DNA from: Oscillatoria sp. CS-180
GTDB lineage: Bacteria > Cyanobacteriota > Cyanobacteriia > Phormidesmidales > Phormidesmidaceae
Length of the DNA: 64,000 nt
NCBI RefSeq assembly: GCF_028330965.1
Contig: NZ_JAQMUB010000037.1
Location: 124,001 to 188,000 of the forward strand
Reading direction: 5' to 3'
Under the pieces are notes generated by a model, which saw nothing but the letters and a program-made list of their open reading frames with translations, ran no database searches and was not told where the DNA came from. Below are positions 1-8,448 of the stretch, in pieces; position 1 is the stretch's first letter; each line of letters begins with the position of its first letter. Position numbers and translations under genes: made by a program.

Positions 1-117
1 CGCAGTCAGTTAGTCCGCTGCCATTAGATAACGCAGATCGCGCCCCAATCCGGGATTTTTGCAATCAATCAGCGCTCTTCCTTGCCCTCTTCTGTTTTGG
101 TTCAAACAACCTGACCG

Positions 118-2664
118 CTATTCCTCAGAATCATCTCCACTATTTCTGCTAACTGACTCATTATCAACCAACGACGTCAGCATGACGGTTTCAATTTTTT
201 CGCCCTTGGCAAACTTACCCAGACGATAAGCGGTGGTAGCATCTCGCCCTTGACGAGGAATAGAGGCAACAGGAATTTGAGCACTACGGCTTTGAGTCGT
301 GATGAAAATGATGTCACCGTTAGCAGGGCTTGGCAATACAGCCGCTAGGTTATCTGTCTTCAGTTTGAATAGAAAGGCTTGAGTACCAATACCACCCCTT
401 GACCCGAGATGAACAGCAGAAATCGGCAACCGTTTTGCGAAGCCTGCTGCCGATATCATTAATACACAATCGCTATCGTCCTGAATGCGAACACAGCCGA
501 CGACGCTTTCCTGTTTGCGAAGGCGTAGAGCTTGCGGTCCCTGCGCTGTCCGTCCCATGACCGCAAGATTTTCGTCATCGATCGCAAAGCGAATGAGCCG
601 TCCTCCTGAGGTTGAAATCGCCAGTTCCTCACCCGCTTTAGCCAATGTCACAAAGGCCAACTCATCTCCCTTCTTGAGCTTCAGAGCCATCAGTCCCCGA
701 CCAGTAAGATTCTGAAATTCTGACAGCAGCGCTCGTTTGATGCGTCCTTGCCGAGTGAGCATTACCAATTCGTGGGCAAGCACATCTTCAGTCAGCACCA
801 ATTGAGCGGCGATCGCTTCTGGACTCGACTCAACAGAATTCGGCAGTAGATTGACCAACGGCACCCCTTTAGACTGGCGCTGTGCCTGAGGAATATCCCC
901 AATCGTGAGCGTGAATGCCTTACCATCCCGCGTCAGCACCAACAGTTCTTGAACCGTGTTGGCCGTTGCGACCTGCAAGGTGGTGTCCTCAACTTCTTGC
1001 AGAACTTCCGTAACGGTGTCTGGTTGTCGAGCCTGTCGTCGCTGATAGGCTCGAACTGATGATCGCCGCACATATCCCTTATGGGTGAACTCTAGAACAA
1101 CCTCCTCTTCCTGATGCTCAGCTAGGATCTCGGCCAGCTGTTCCGTTTCTTCTCGCCGCTCTGCCTCAGTTTGAATCCGAGTCCGGCGCTCGTCGCCAAA
1201 CTTTCTCTTGAGTGATCGCAGTTCCTTTTTCAGGGCTTTGAGGAGTTCACGGCGATCGCCCAATAGTCCCTGCAGCTCATCGCGACGAGCCATTAGTTCT
1301 TGGTATTCATCCTGTAGATTTTGTCTCTCCAGCCCTGTCAGACGTCGTAGCGGCATTGCCAGAATCGCATCAGCCTGCCGTTCACTGAGGTCAAAGGCAT
1401 CCCGCAGAGACACTTTCGCGGTGGTGCCATCCGGTGCATTCCGCAAAATATCAATGAGCTGATCCAGGTTATCCAGCGCTCGAATTAGCCCTTCGACGAC
1501 GTGAAGCCGCGCCTCAGTTTTCTCCAGCTCATACTGATATTGACGAGTCAGCGTCGTTTCCCGAAAATCGAGAAAGGCTTGCAGCATCTCTCGCAGGGAC
1601 AGCTGCCGGGGTTGCCCATTGTTGAGCGCCAGCATGATCGCCCCGAAATTGCTCTGGAGTGGCGTTTGGCGATAGAGCGCATTGAGGACAACTTCAGGCT
1701 GCGACTCTCGCTTCAGCTCAATCACCACCCGCATCCCGTCGCGATCACTCTCATCCCGAATATCAGCAATACCATCAATGCGGTTGTTATTCACCAAGTC
1801 GGCGATTTTCTCAATCCACCCGGCCTTGTTGACTTGGTAAGGCAGCTCAGTAACCACGATCGCCGTGCGTCGCTGTCGTCCTTTTCCAGGGCGGACCTCC
1901 TCTAGCTGAGTGATGCCCCGCATGGGAATACTGCCCCGCCCAGTGCGGTAGGCATCATGGATACCTTTAGTGTCAATGATCTCTCCGCCCGTTGGAAAAT
2001 CGGGTCCTGGAATCAACGCAAATAGGGACTCGTCGGAAAGGCTGGGGCGATCGATCAGGGCAATCAATCCATCCACCACCTCACCCAAGTTATGGGGAGG
2101 AATATTGGTTGCCATACCCACAGCAATGCCAGAAGAGCCATTAAGCAGCAGATTTGGCAACTGAGCTGGGAGAACGATGGGTTCCTGCTGGGAATTGTCG
2201 AAGTTATCGATGAAATCGACGGTCGCTTCACCAATTTCGTCTAATAGAGCTTCATAGCTGACAGACGCCAAGCGAGTTTCGGTATAGCGCATGGCTGCGG
2301 GCGGATCGTTGTCCACCGAGCCAAAGTTGCCGTGTCCCGCCAGCAGCGGATAACGACTGGAAAAGTCTTGCACCATGCGGACCAGAGCGTCGTATACCGC
2401 TTGATCACCATGGGGATGATATTTACCTAATACATCGCCCACCACACGGGCGCATTTTCGAAAGGGGCGATCAGGACTCAACCCTAATTCGTACATGGCA
2501 TACAAAATACGCCGATGGACGGGTTTGAGACCATCGCGGACATCGGGCAAGGCCCGCCCCACGATGACACTCATGGCATATTCCAGATAAGACCGCTGCA
2601 CCTCTGTATGAAGAGGGGTTGGTACTACCTGCCCCGATGAAAGTATGTTGAGTTGATCCGCCAT
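118..2664 (-). CDS. gyrA: Type IIA DNA topoisomerase subunit A (GyrA/ParC family)
   Basis: Breakage-reunion subunit of a type IIA topoisomerase, which works with a GyrB/ParE ATPase to pass one DNA duplex through another. The 848-residue protein begins with the conserved block containing [20 protein letters not shown] and [11 protein letters not shown]. The active-site tyrosine lies in [10 protein letters not shown], and a beta-pinwheel C-terminal domain fills the last 300 or so residues. I chose the ATG at 2664 because AGAGGA and AGGG precede it; an in-frame upstream ATG at 2730 adds 22 unconserved residues. The C-terminal domain has QRRQARQ where gyrases carry the QRRGGKG-like GyrA box. Cyanobacteria commonly have two A-subunit paralogues, and this may be the second, more ParC-like one. 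The family is sure; the choice between gyrase and topoisomerase IV is not. Confidence 0.9.
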   Translation of the reverse strand: MADQLNILSSGQVVPTPLHTEVQRSYLEYAMSVIVGRALPDVRDGLKPVHRRILYAMYELGLSPDRPFRKCARVVGDVLGKYHPHGDQAVYDALVRMVQDFSSRYPLLAGHGNFGSVDNDPPAAMRYTETRLASVSYEALLDEIGEATVDFIDNFDNSQQEPIVLPAQLPNLLLNGSSGIAVGMATNIPPHNLGEVVDGLIALIDRPSLSDESLFALIPGPDFPTGGEIIDTKGIHDAYRTGRGSIPMRGITQLEEVRPGKGRQRRTAIVVTELPYQVNKAGWIEKIADLVNNNRIDGIADIRDESDRDGMRVVIELKRESQPEVVLNALYRQTPLQSNFGAIMLALNNGQPRQLSLREMLQAFLDFRETTLTRQYQYELEKTEARLHVVEGLIRALDNLDQLIDILRNAPDGTTAKVSLRDAFDLSERQADAILAMPLRRLTGLERQNLQDEYQELMARRDELQGLLGDRRELLKALKKELRSLKRKFGDERRTRIQTEAERREETEQLAEILAEHQEEEVVLEFTHKGYVRRSSVRAYQRRQARQPDTVTEVLQEVEDTTLQVATANTVQELLVLTRDGKAFTLTIGDIPQAQRQSKGVPLVNLLPNSVESSPEAIAAQLVLTEDVLAHELVMLTRQGRIKRALLSEFQNLTGRGLMALKLKKGDELAFVTLAKAGEELAISTSGGRLIRFAIDDENLAVMGRTAQGPQALRLRKQESVVGCVRIQDDSDCVLMISAAGFAKRLPISAVHLGSRGGIGTQAFLFKLKTDNLAAVLPSPANGDIIFITTQSRSAQIPVASIPRQGRDATTAYRLGKFAKGEKIETVMLTSLVDNESVSRNSGDDSEE

Positions 2665-2884
2665 GAATCCCTGTCCTCTGAAATTGGGAACTAATAAAAA
2701 AGTCCGGCTGCATTCTGCCCAATAAAGCAAGTTCTGACAATGCTGTAAGGTATATGCAAATATCGGGTGTATCGCAATAATCTACAGCTACGATTAATTC
2801 ATAACTATTTTAGATACAGTCCATAATGGGCAATGTATCAAGGTTTGTCCCCCACCTGATGCTCCCGTTGTTGAAGGAAACACC

Positions 2885-3283
2885 ATGAAGACCGTCCTCA
2901 TCGTTGAAGATGACATGATTAATGCCCGTGTATTTTCAAAAATACTCTCTAAGCGGGGTGGCTTTACCGTCAAGCATACGGAAGATGTCGATGAGGTGAT
3001 GGAAATTGCACGAACTCGGCAAGCAGATGTCATTTTGATGGATGTCTCTCTCTCCCACAGTATTTTTGAAGGTAAGCCCGTTGATGGCATTAAAATCACT
3101 CAGATGCTGAAGGCTGATCCAGTTACGTCGGATTTGCCCGTGATTTTGGTGACGGCTCACGCTATGCAGGGCGATCGCGAAAATTTCCTTCAACAAAGTG
3201 GCGCTGATGGCTACATTAGCAAACCTGTGGTTGATCACCAGAAGTTTGTTGACGAGATCGCTGCCCTCATGCCGAAATCATAG
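2885..3283 (+). CDS. Stand-alone response regulator receiver protein (CheY/DivK-like)
   Basis: A single receiver domain of 132 residues with no output domain. It would pass phosphate between a histidine kinase and a downstream partner in the cytoplasm. The acidic pocket (VEDD near residues 8-11), the phospho-acceptor in VILMDVSL, the threonine in VTAHA and the lysine in ISKPV are all present, so it should be phosphorylatable. A 10-residue insert (SHSIFEGKPVDG) follows the phospho-acceptor, as in many DivK-like cyanobacterial receivers. It is divergent from the topoisomerase gene with about 220 bases between them. No cognate kinase lies nearby, so its pathway cannot be named. Confidence 0.9.
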   Translation: MKTVLIVEDDMINARVFSKILSKRGGFTVKHTEDVDEVMEIARTRQADVILMDVSLSHSIFEGKPVDGIKITQMLKADPVTSDLPVILVTAHAMQGDRENFLQQSGADGYISKPVVDHQKFVDEIAALMPKS

Positions 3284-3387
3284 CAGAGCATTTGTACTAT
3301 GACGCATGAGACGGACTGAGAATGTTTTAGACCATATTTCGCAGATGCTTGACGCATCCCCTGCCGTATCGACTCTACACCCTCTTC

Positions 3388-4137
3388 ATGCAGCTTCACC
3401 TCTCTACTTGGCCTGAAATTGAAACTTATTTGCAAACCTCGAAAGGGCTCATTTTTCCCATTGGGTCTACCGAGCAGCATGGCCCAACGGGACTGATTGG
3501 AACGGATGCCATCTGTGCAGAAACGATCGCTCGCGGTGTGGCTGAGGCCACGAGTGCGATCGTTGGCCCCACCATCAACGTGGGCATGGCCCTACATCAC
3601 ACCGCCTTCCCCGGCAGCATTAGCCTCCGCCCCAGCACCCTCATCGCACTCATCCAGGACTATGTGAAACCGTTAGCCCGCAACGGGTTTGAGCGCTTCT
3701 TTTTCATCAATGGGCATGGCGGCAACGTCGCCACGCTGAAAGCCGCCTTTTCAGAAACCTATGCCATGCTGAGCGATTTGAATCTGGACAATGCTGGACG
3801 AGTTCGCTGCAAAGTGGCCAACTGGTATATGGGTCGATCCGTGTATGCGATCGCCAAAGAACTCTACGGCAATCAAGAAGGCTCCCACGCCACACCCAGC
3901 GAGGTGGCGCTTACCCAATTTGCTTATCCCGACCACATCAAGCAGGCTGAGCTAACACCCCAGGTTGCAACCTCAGGCCATCCCATTTACGGTGCTGCTG
4001 ATTTTCGGGCCCACTATCCCGATGGCCGCATGGGATCGAATCCAGCACTAGCAACCCCTGAACACGGCAAACGGCTGTATGAAGCAGCGGTCAAAGACCT
4101 CAGCAGCGACTATCTTCAGTTTCTATCGGCTTTATAG
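3388..4137 (+). CDS. Creatininase-family amidohydrolase
   Basis: Metal-dependent hydrolase of the creatininase/formamide-hydrolase fold; the true substrate in cyanobacteria is unknown. Metal-ligand signatures are GSTEQHGP (Glu and His), GTDA (Asp) and NGHGGN (His), all in the expected order over the first 120 residues. Later, SHATPSEVALT supplies the second conserved Glu region. The ATG at 3388 gives MQLHLSTWPEIE, which looks like the usual start of cyanobacterial homologues. An in-frame TTG at 3349 would add 13 residues. No clear Shine-Dalgarno sequence is seen for either. The gene stands alone between unrelated genes. Confidence 0.88.
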   Translation: MQLHLSTWPEIETYLQTSKGLIFPIGSTEQHGPTGLIGTDAICAETIARGVAEATSAIVGPTINVGMALHHTAFPGSISLRPSTLIALIQDYVKPLARNGFERFFFINGHGGNVATLKAAFSETYAMLSDLNLDNAGRVRCKVANWYMGRSVYAIAKELYGNQEGSHATPSEVALTQFAYPDHIKQAELTPQVATSGHPIYGAADFRAHYPDGRMGSNPALATPEHGKRLYEAAVKDLSSDYLQFLSAL

Positions 4138-4784
4138 AGACTGAACTTATCGGACAGTGCCGAGTTCAAGGATGAATTAGTCAGATAGCTAGCCCAGAAT
4201 AGTCTCCTTAAATCGCCCATCCTGCTATCCGTTCCACACAAGTTGCTCCATTGACGGCATAGCAAAGATTGCATAAACCGATTGCAGAAGGGCAAAGGAG
4301 TTGAACCGATGCATATAGCGGCATGCATTTGAGTCAAGCACACCCTGTTCTCTAATTCCCTGTTCCCTTAGGACACTGAGATACACTTGACCAAGCTGCA
4401 CAGGGCTATAAGCACCCCCCAGTTTGAGACCGCTCAACCGAATACCCTTTCTGCGAGGTCCAGGACGGCAGATTCGTCCTGGTCGATAGGAGTCTGGGGG
4501 CAAAACGAAATTGCCCCCAGTCGCCCGCCTTAACGAAGCCGATAGAGTCGTCTTATGACCCATCGCAAACAGTAGCCAGAAGCCCTACTGTATGGAGCTT
4601 GGACCGACTTTTGCCCAAGGGACAGCATGCTGTGGGATTTCAAGCTATTGCTTCTTGATAGGGGCTAACCCAATCATTCCGTTATTAAGTCGTAGGAACC
4701 GAAATAGATTAATCAGATGCAATTGTACGGAGTGTGTGAAGACAGAGATCATGTAAGGACGTGATACACCACGTCCCTCAGTTC
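4138..4784. other. Gene-free stretch with two tight hairpins, possible mobile-element remnant
   Basis: No credible gene was found in this 647-base gap. The longest open frame, on the minus strand from 4563, has arginine/glycine-rich composition without a recognisable family. Two perfect hairpins stand side by side. One is 4460-4482, with an 8-bp stem CCAGGACG and a 7-base loop. The other is 4494-4520, with a 10-bp stem CTGGGGGCAA and a 7-base loop. Read on the minus strand they are followed, at 4410-4390, by a 21-base sequence found again at 12303-12323, and then by CAAG. Tandem GC-rich stems ending near GGTCAA resemble the right-end/omega-RNA region of IS200/IS605-type TnpB elements, but no tnpB is present. 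That reading is a guess. Confidence 0.35.
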
Positions 4785-5627
4785 CTACATCGTTTTCTTC
4801 AACAGCCACAGCCCCGTAAAGGTTATGCCGGAATCGTCAGGACGAACCAGCAGAAAATGTAAACCGTTGGCCTGCTGTTGGCGATCGCTAAACCCCTGTC
4901 CCGCCACCTTGACCTGCTCATCTTCGAACGTGGTCAGCACCCAGCGGTCAACAAGTCCCGCCTCTAGAATGACGCCATCCGGTGCACCGGGAATATAGTT
5001 CAACGAAGCGGGCTGCTGCTCTTGCAGCCACTGACATAGCAGCATGGCTCGTCGCCCCGCGTCGATAATCACTCCGGGAACGGGGGCGGTACTCGCCAAT
5101 CCTGCTTTGAGGGGCAGCCACTCAGTCGGAACAGCTTGAACTGGAATCGGTTCGTGAATCAGATTCTCTTGAAAATCCTGGGCAGAAAGACTGCCGAAAC
5201 GCCACTGCTCACCCCACAGGTTTTCGGGAATCGGGGTTGGAGCCGGACGATCCAATTCGATAGGCGTGTAAGGTTCGCCAGAGTAAGTTGACTGGTTTTT
5301 ATACCACGAAGCTCGCTGCACCAACCACTGCTTGAGAACGGGCGTATGGCGCATTGGTTTGACAGCAATATCCAAGGATTGAGCTGCGGCTTGCACTAAA
5401 GAAACCGACTGGGGACGAAAAACTCGAATTTCTTCTGGGGTTTGCTGGGATTTTTGGAGAGCCGTTTTCAGCTGCTGCTGTAGCCACGGACTGTTGACTT
5501 CGTGTTGAGGGGCGATCGCGCCATAGGTAAACTGAAAATCACTATCGCAAATCAGCAATTCCCACAGCGGATTTTGAGCGTCATCCTGCAAAGGACGCCG
5601 ATAGCAGTCAGCTTCCCAAATCGTCAT
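4785..5627 (-). CDS. Tab2/Atab2 family RNA-binding protein (DUF1092)
   Basis: Homologue of Chlamydomonas Tab2 and Arabidopsis ATAB2, which bind RNA and promote translation of photosystem I reaction-centre mRNA. The 280-residue length fits the family. The start, MTIWEADCYRRPLQDD, followed by NPLWELLICD, is its characteristic N-terminal block. The family's C-terminal region is represented by PDGVILEAGLVDRWVLTTFE and a late LWLLKK ending. The protein is cytosolic, with no signal peptide or membrane segment. It is conserved across oxygenic phototrophs and is good evidence that the host is a cyanobacterium. It is monocistronic in this window. Confidence 0.9.
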   Translation of the reverse strand: MTIWEADCYRRPLQDDAQNPLWELLICDSDFQFTYGAIAPQHEVNSPWLQQQLKTALQKSQQTPEEIRVFRPQSVSLVQAAAQSLDIAVKPMRHTPVLKQWLVQRASWYKNQSTYSGEPYTPIELDRPAPTPIPENLWGEQWRFGSLSAQDFQENLIHEPIPVQAVPTEWLPLKAGLASTAPVPGVIIDAGRRAMLLCQWLQEQQPASLNYIPGAPDGVILEAGLVDRWVLTTFEDEQVKVAGQGFSDRQQQANGLHFLLVRPDDSGITFTGLWLLKKTM

Positions 5628-5871
5628 CGTTCACCTACGTCATCCGGGTTGACAGTCACAACATTCAGGCTCCTCATTCTACTGTAGGGCGTTGTCATCG
5701 TGAAAAGCGCTATCCTGGCTAGGTAGATATCGTGCCCTAATGGGTGTTCCGAAAGCTTTGTCAGCGCCAAATACCCCAGCTATGTGGGTTGTTGAAGAAT
5801 ACATGGCGGGCGAAATTCTGGATGTCGCGACAAAATCCTAGACTTTACTGGTATCCAAGCCTTTCTCAGCC

Positions 5872-6429
5872 ATGACTGCCAATGTCAAGATTGCCAAATG
5901 GACGCTCCAGCAGTATCACCAGATGATTGCTGCGGGTATTTTGGAAGGTCAGCCAGTGGAATTGTTGCATGGAGAGATCATTGAGATGTCGCCAGAGGGA
6001 GAACCTCACGCCTTCTATAGTCGCACTAACGCAAAATATTTAGAGCAGCTACTAGGAAACCGGGCCGAGGTTCTGCAAGGCAAACCCATCACCATTTCAG
6101 CAACCCAGTCTGAACCAGAACCGGATATTGCGATCGTGCAGCCTTTGGGAAGAGAGTACTTACAACATCACCCATATCCAGAAAATATCTTCTGGGTCAT
6201 GGAATATGCCAACACCAGTTTCAAAAAAGATTCTGTGGTGAAGGCAACAGCCTATGCAGCAGCAGGTATTCCTGAGTACTGGATAGTCAATCTGCAAACA
6301 ATGGAGCTGATTGTGATGCGGCGTCCAGTTCAGCAGGAATACACTTCACAGTTCACGCTGACAACAGGCACCCTCTCACCCGTCGCTTTTCCCGATATCC
6401 CTGTATCTGTCCCACAATTGTTGGACTAA
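5872..6429 (+). CDS. Uma2 family (DUF820) putative restriction-like endonuclease
   Basis: A 185-residue member of the Uma2/DUF820 family. This PD-(D/E)XK-fold family is greatly expanded in cyanobacteria and has no settled role. The N-terminal region has WTLQQYHQMIAAGIL and VELLHGEIIEMSPEGEPHA. The core has SEPEPDIAIVQP (Asp), then FWVMEYANTSFKKD with the catalytic Glu and Lys at the expected spacing, and ends AAAGIPEYWIVNL. The conserved D...E-x-K pattern is intact, so it may be active. It converges with the next Uma2 gene, with 66 bases between their stops. Confidence 0.88.
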   Translation: MTANVKIAKWTLQQYHQMIAAGILEGQPVELLHGEIIEMSPEGEPHAFYSRTNAKYLEQLLGNRAEVLQGKPITISATQSEPEPDIAIVQPLGREYLQHHPYPENIFWVMEYANTSFKKDSVVKATAYAAAGIPEYWIVNLQTMELIVMRRPVQQEYTSQFTLTTGTLSPVAFPDIPVSVPQLLD

Positions 6430-6495
6430 TCAACGCTATCTTCAGTTTGAGCTGGGGGAGAGATTCGCCCTATTGTTTTCAGCTTTCGTTATTCC

Positions 6496-7377
6496 CTACA
6501 GCTGGTCAACCTGCTCGGCGGACAATCCGAGAAGTTCGGCGACCTGCTCAACTGACATTCCCGTTGCCAGCAACTTCCTCGCCCCTTGAATGAGCTGCAT
6601 CTGGGATTGTTCTCTAGCAGCTCGTTCTCGTTCGGTATCCGTGAGGAGCCAGGTGCCATCCTCCTGACACCAGCGTAGCCAATGTCCGGGAATGCCCTCG
6701 AAGGTACCCTGCCAAATGCCTAGGCCAATGTCCAAATCAGCTAGCCAAACGTTGGGATTAGTTGCGAGAACGGGCTGTTCCTGATACTGACCGCCGACGA
6801 ACTGGAAGTACCGTAGACGTTGCGTCGGACGGTCATAAACCAGGTAGTGGGGGATCCGCAGGAACTGTTCGTACACCACCAATTTTCGGGGAGGCTGTTC
6901 TGTGTCGGCTGGTGGGGTTACTGAATCTGCTGAGGTTTTCGGCGATCGCCCCTCTTCTTCCTCACCACGATAAAACCGCCCCAAATCATCTCGCTCTGTG
7001 CCGGGAGATAAAAACTCAATCAGCACGTGGGGATTACGACCTTCCTGCCAGGTGACATAGCTGCGTCGCATATCGTGTCCGTCGTAAAGACGAGGAACAT
7101 CGACCGCCAAGAACCAATCGGGTCGCTTGTACCACAGCGGATGATGGACGTCGTAATAAAGATTGAGGTCAGCCCCAGTAAACCACTCATCGTTGGTATA
7201 GTGCTTCAGCGCTAATGTGCGACTGAGCAGTTGGGGTTGTAAATCATGAAACTCGTCTGGCAAACCCGGCTCTCCCACATATTCGCTCGGTAAATCATAC
7301 ATGTCGGGTAGGGTTTCCCGGGGAGAGCGGGGTGGATCGGTTTGGGGCACAGAGTACCCAGTAGCGAAGGAGGTCAT
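6496..7377 (-). CDS. Uma2 family (DUF820) protein with C-terminal helical extension
   Basis: A 293-residue Uma2-family protein of the longer cyanobacterial type. DWFLAVDVPRLYD and NPHVLIEFLSPGTERDDLG carry the PD-(D/E)XK-like core, with acidic residues and ERDD where shorter members have a Lys. LVVYEQFLRIPHYLVYDRPTQ is the usual following block. The last 50 or so residues form an amphipathic segment (RERAAREQSQMQ) and a small helical module (ATGMSVEQVAELLGLSAEQV) found at the end of many Uma2 proteins. It belongs to a different subgroup from the gene at 5872, so the pair is not a recent tandem duplicate. Confidence 0.87.
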   Translation of the reverse strand: MTSFATGYSVPQTDPPRSPRETLPDMYDLPSEYVGEPGLPDEFHDLQPQLLSRTLALKHYTNDEWFTGADLNLYYDVHHPLWYKRPDWFLAVDVPRLYDGHDMRRSYVTWQEGRNPHVLIEFLSPGTERDDLGRFYRGEEEEGRSPKTSADSVTPPADTEQPPRKLVVYEQFLRIPHYLVYDRPTQRLRYFQFVGGQYQEQPVLATNPNVWLADLDIGLGIWQGTFEGIPGHWLRWCQEDGTWLLTDTERERAAREQSQMQLIQGARKLLATGMSVEQVAELLGLSAEQVDQL

Positions 7378-7508
7378 AGCGGCTAGCGGTCTACTATAGG
7401 GGAATGGATGATTGGCGATCGCAGCGCATCAACGCATAATATAAGCACTGCTTAAGATATTGATTTTGAGGCAGTCTGATTACGGTTTTTTTCGCTAATT
7501 TCGGCACC

Positions 7509-7667
7509 CTAAAGGCTACCTAACGGAGCCATTTCAATCCTCATGTAGCCCTGGTCAAAATAGCCACGCCCTTCCTCACACTGAGGCTCATCCATAACAG
7601 CAGCGAATTCATTCCAAGTGGCTTTCACCCAGGTATCCGTTTGCATCTGTGAGGTTGAGAGGATCAT
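7509..7667 (-). pseudogene. Truncated Uma2 (DUF820) N-terminal fragment
   Basis: Reading the minus strand from an ATG at 7667 gives 52 residues that begin MILSTSQMQTDTWVKATWNE and include YFDQGYMRIEMAPLGS before a stop at 7509. This matches the N-terminal quarter of Uma2 proteins (WVKATWDEF..., YY..G.MRIEMSP). The catalytic core is absent. It lies upstream of the intact minus-strand Uma2 gene and is best read as a decayed copy. Confidence 0.6.
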
Positions 7668-7770
7668 GTTTAGACACTAAACGAACAGCGATCGCTGAAT
7701 CTAATTTTAGTCCAGTGCTCTCGGCTGTACGACTTCGAGGTTGAGAGTGGTCAACAAAAGATAAGTAACC

Positions 7771-7918
7771 CTTAAGCGTTACGTTGCAACCGATAAGCGA
7801 TCGCTGAAAACGCTTGAACGTTACGTTGCATCACTTGAGTGTTCGTCTACAACCAACAAGCGTTGCTTTGCACTCCTTGAACGTTCCTAATGCCAATTAA
7901 GCATTCCTCTGCACTCAA
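7771..7918. repeat. Degenerate tandem repeat, about 21-bp unit
   Basis: About seven imperfect units follow one another, with a core like CTTGAACGTTACGTTGCATCA at 7813 and variants such as CTTAAGCGTTACGTTGCAAC at 7771. Later units (CTTGAGTGTTCG, CAAGCGTTGCTTTGCA, CTTGAACGTTCC, TTAAGCATTCC) keep the spacing but drift in sequence. One unit is interrupted by GCGATCGC. No reading frame crosses it. Confidence 0.55.
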
Positions 7919-7934
7919 GTTAGATCCATTTTGG

Positions 7935-8245
7935 CAGGGGTAGGGTGGGCACTGCCCACCACTAAACAAGACTTACGCAGAATATAGGCATTGCCGAGGA
8001 TATTGATTGTGAGGCCTCTTTTGACGCTGGTTTCGGTGGGCAGTGCCTACAGGCTCTAGCGACATGTCCTTTTTCGCTGCAATCATTTGTAGCGCTTCCA
8101 GCAGGGGTAGGGTGGGCAGTGCCCACCACTAAACTTACGCAGGAATAGGATATTGATTGTGAGGCCGTTTTTACGCTAATTTCGGTGGGCAGTGCCCACC
8201 CTACAGGGCTGGTTTCGGTGGGCACTGCCCACCCTACAGGCAAGC
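7935..8245. repeat. Cluster of dispersed palindromic repeats (GGGTGGGCAnTGCCCACC)
   Basis: Copies of a palindrome with core GGTGGGCASTGCCCACC occur near 7945, 8112, 8184 and 8215, with a degenerate one near 8037. Most are flanked by GGGTAG or CCCTACAGG, and two are followed by ACTAAAC and CTTACGCAG. Related copies lie near 55319, 55398 and 55556 in this window. The symmetry would form a stable hairpin. The rest of the 7378-8448 gap, apart from the Uma2 fragment and the tandem repeat listed separately, holds no gene I recognise. A short plus-strand reading near 8251-8339 (EIHEVAKQFVLANARHPEIA) may be a gene remnant. Confidence 0.7.
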
Positions 8246-8448
8246 CCCCTTCAATGAAATCCACGAGGTTGCCAAGCAGTTTGTGCTGGCAAATGCGCGG
8301 CACCCTGAGATAGCGGGTATTCAATTTGACGGCATCACCTAGAGCTGTGAGGTGGGTCGCGGCGCGGTGCCAGGTATAGAAATTCCGAAATACCTGTATC
8401 CTCGTAGACATGAACCGGACCATAAAACTTAAGGAACGCCTAAAGAGC

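Noticed and set aside
1-117. Possible gene or terminator before the topoisomerase stop
   Set aside because: Only 117 bases are visible, with no clear stem-loop or open frame.
4225-4563. 112-codon minus-strand open frame rich in Arg/Gly
   Set aside because: It runs through two perfect hairpins, has no recognisable family and a low-complexity tail. Better read as structured non-coding or remnant DNA.
7962-8423. 153-codon minus-strand open frame
   Set aside because: Much of it is translation of the dispersed palindrome (repeated VGWAVPTE-like segments). Not a plausible protein.
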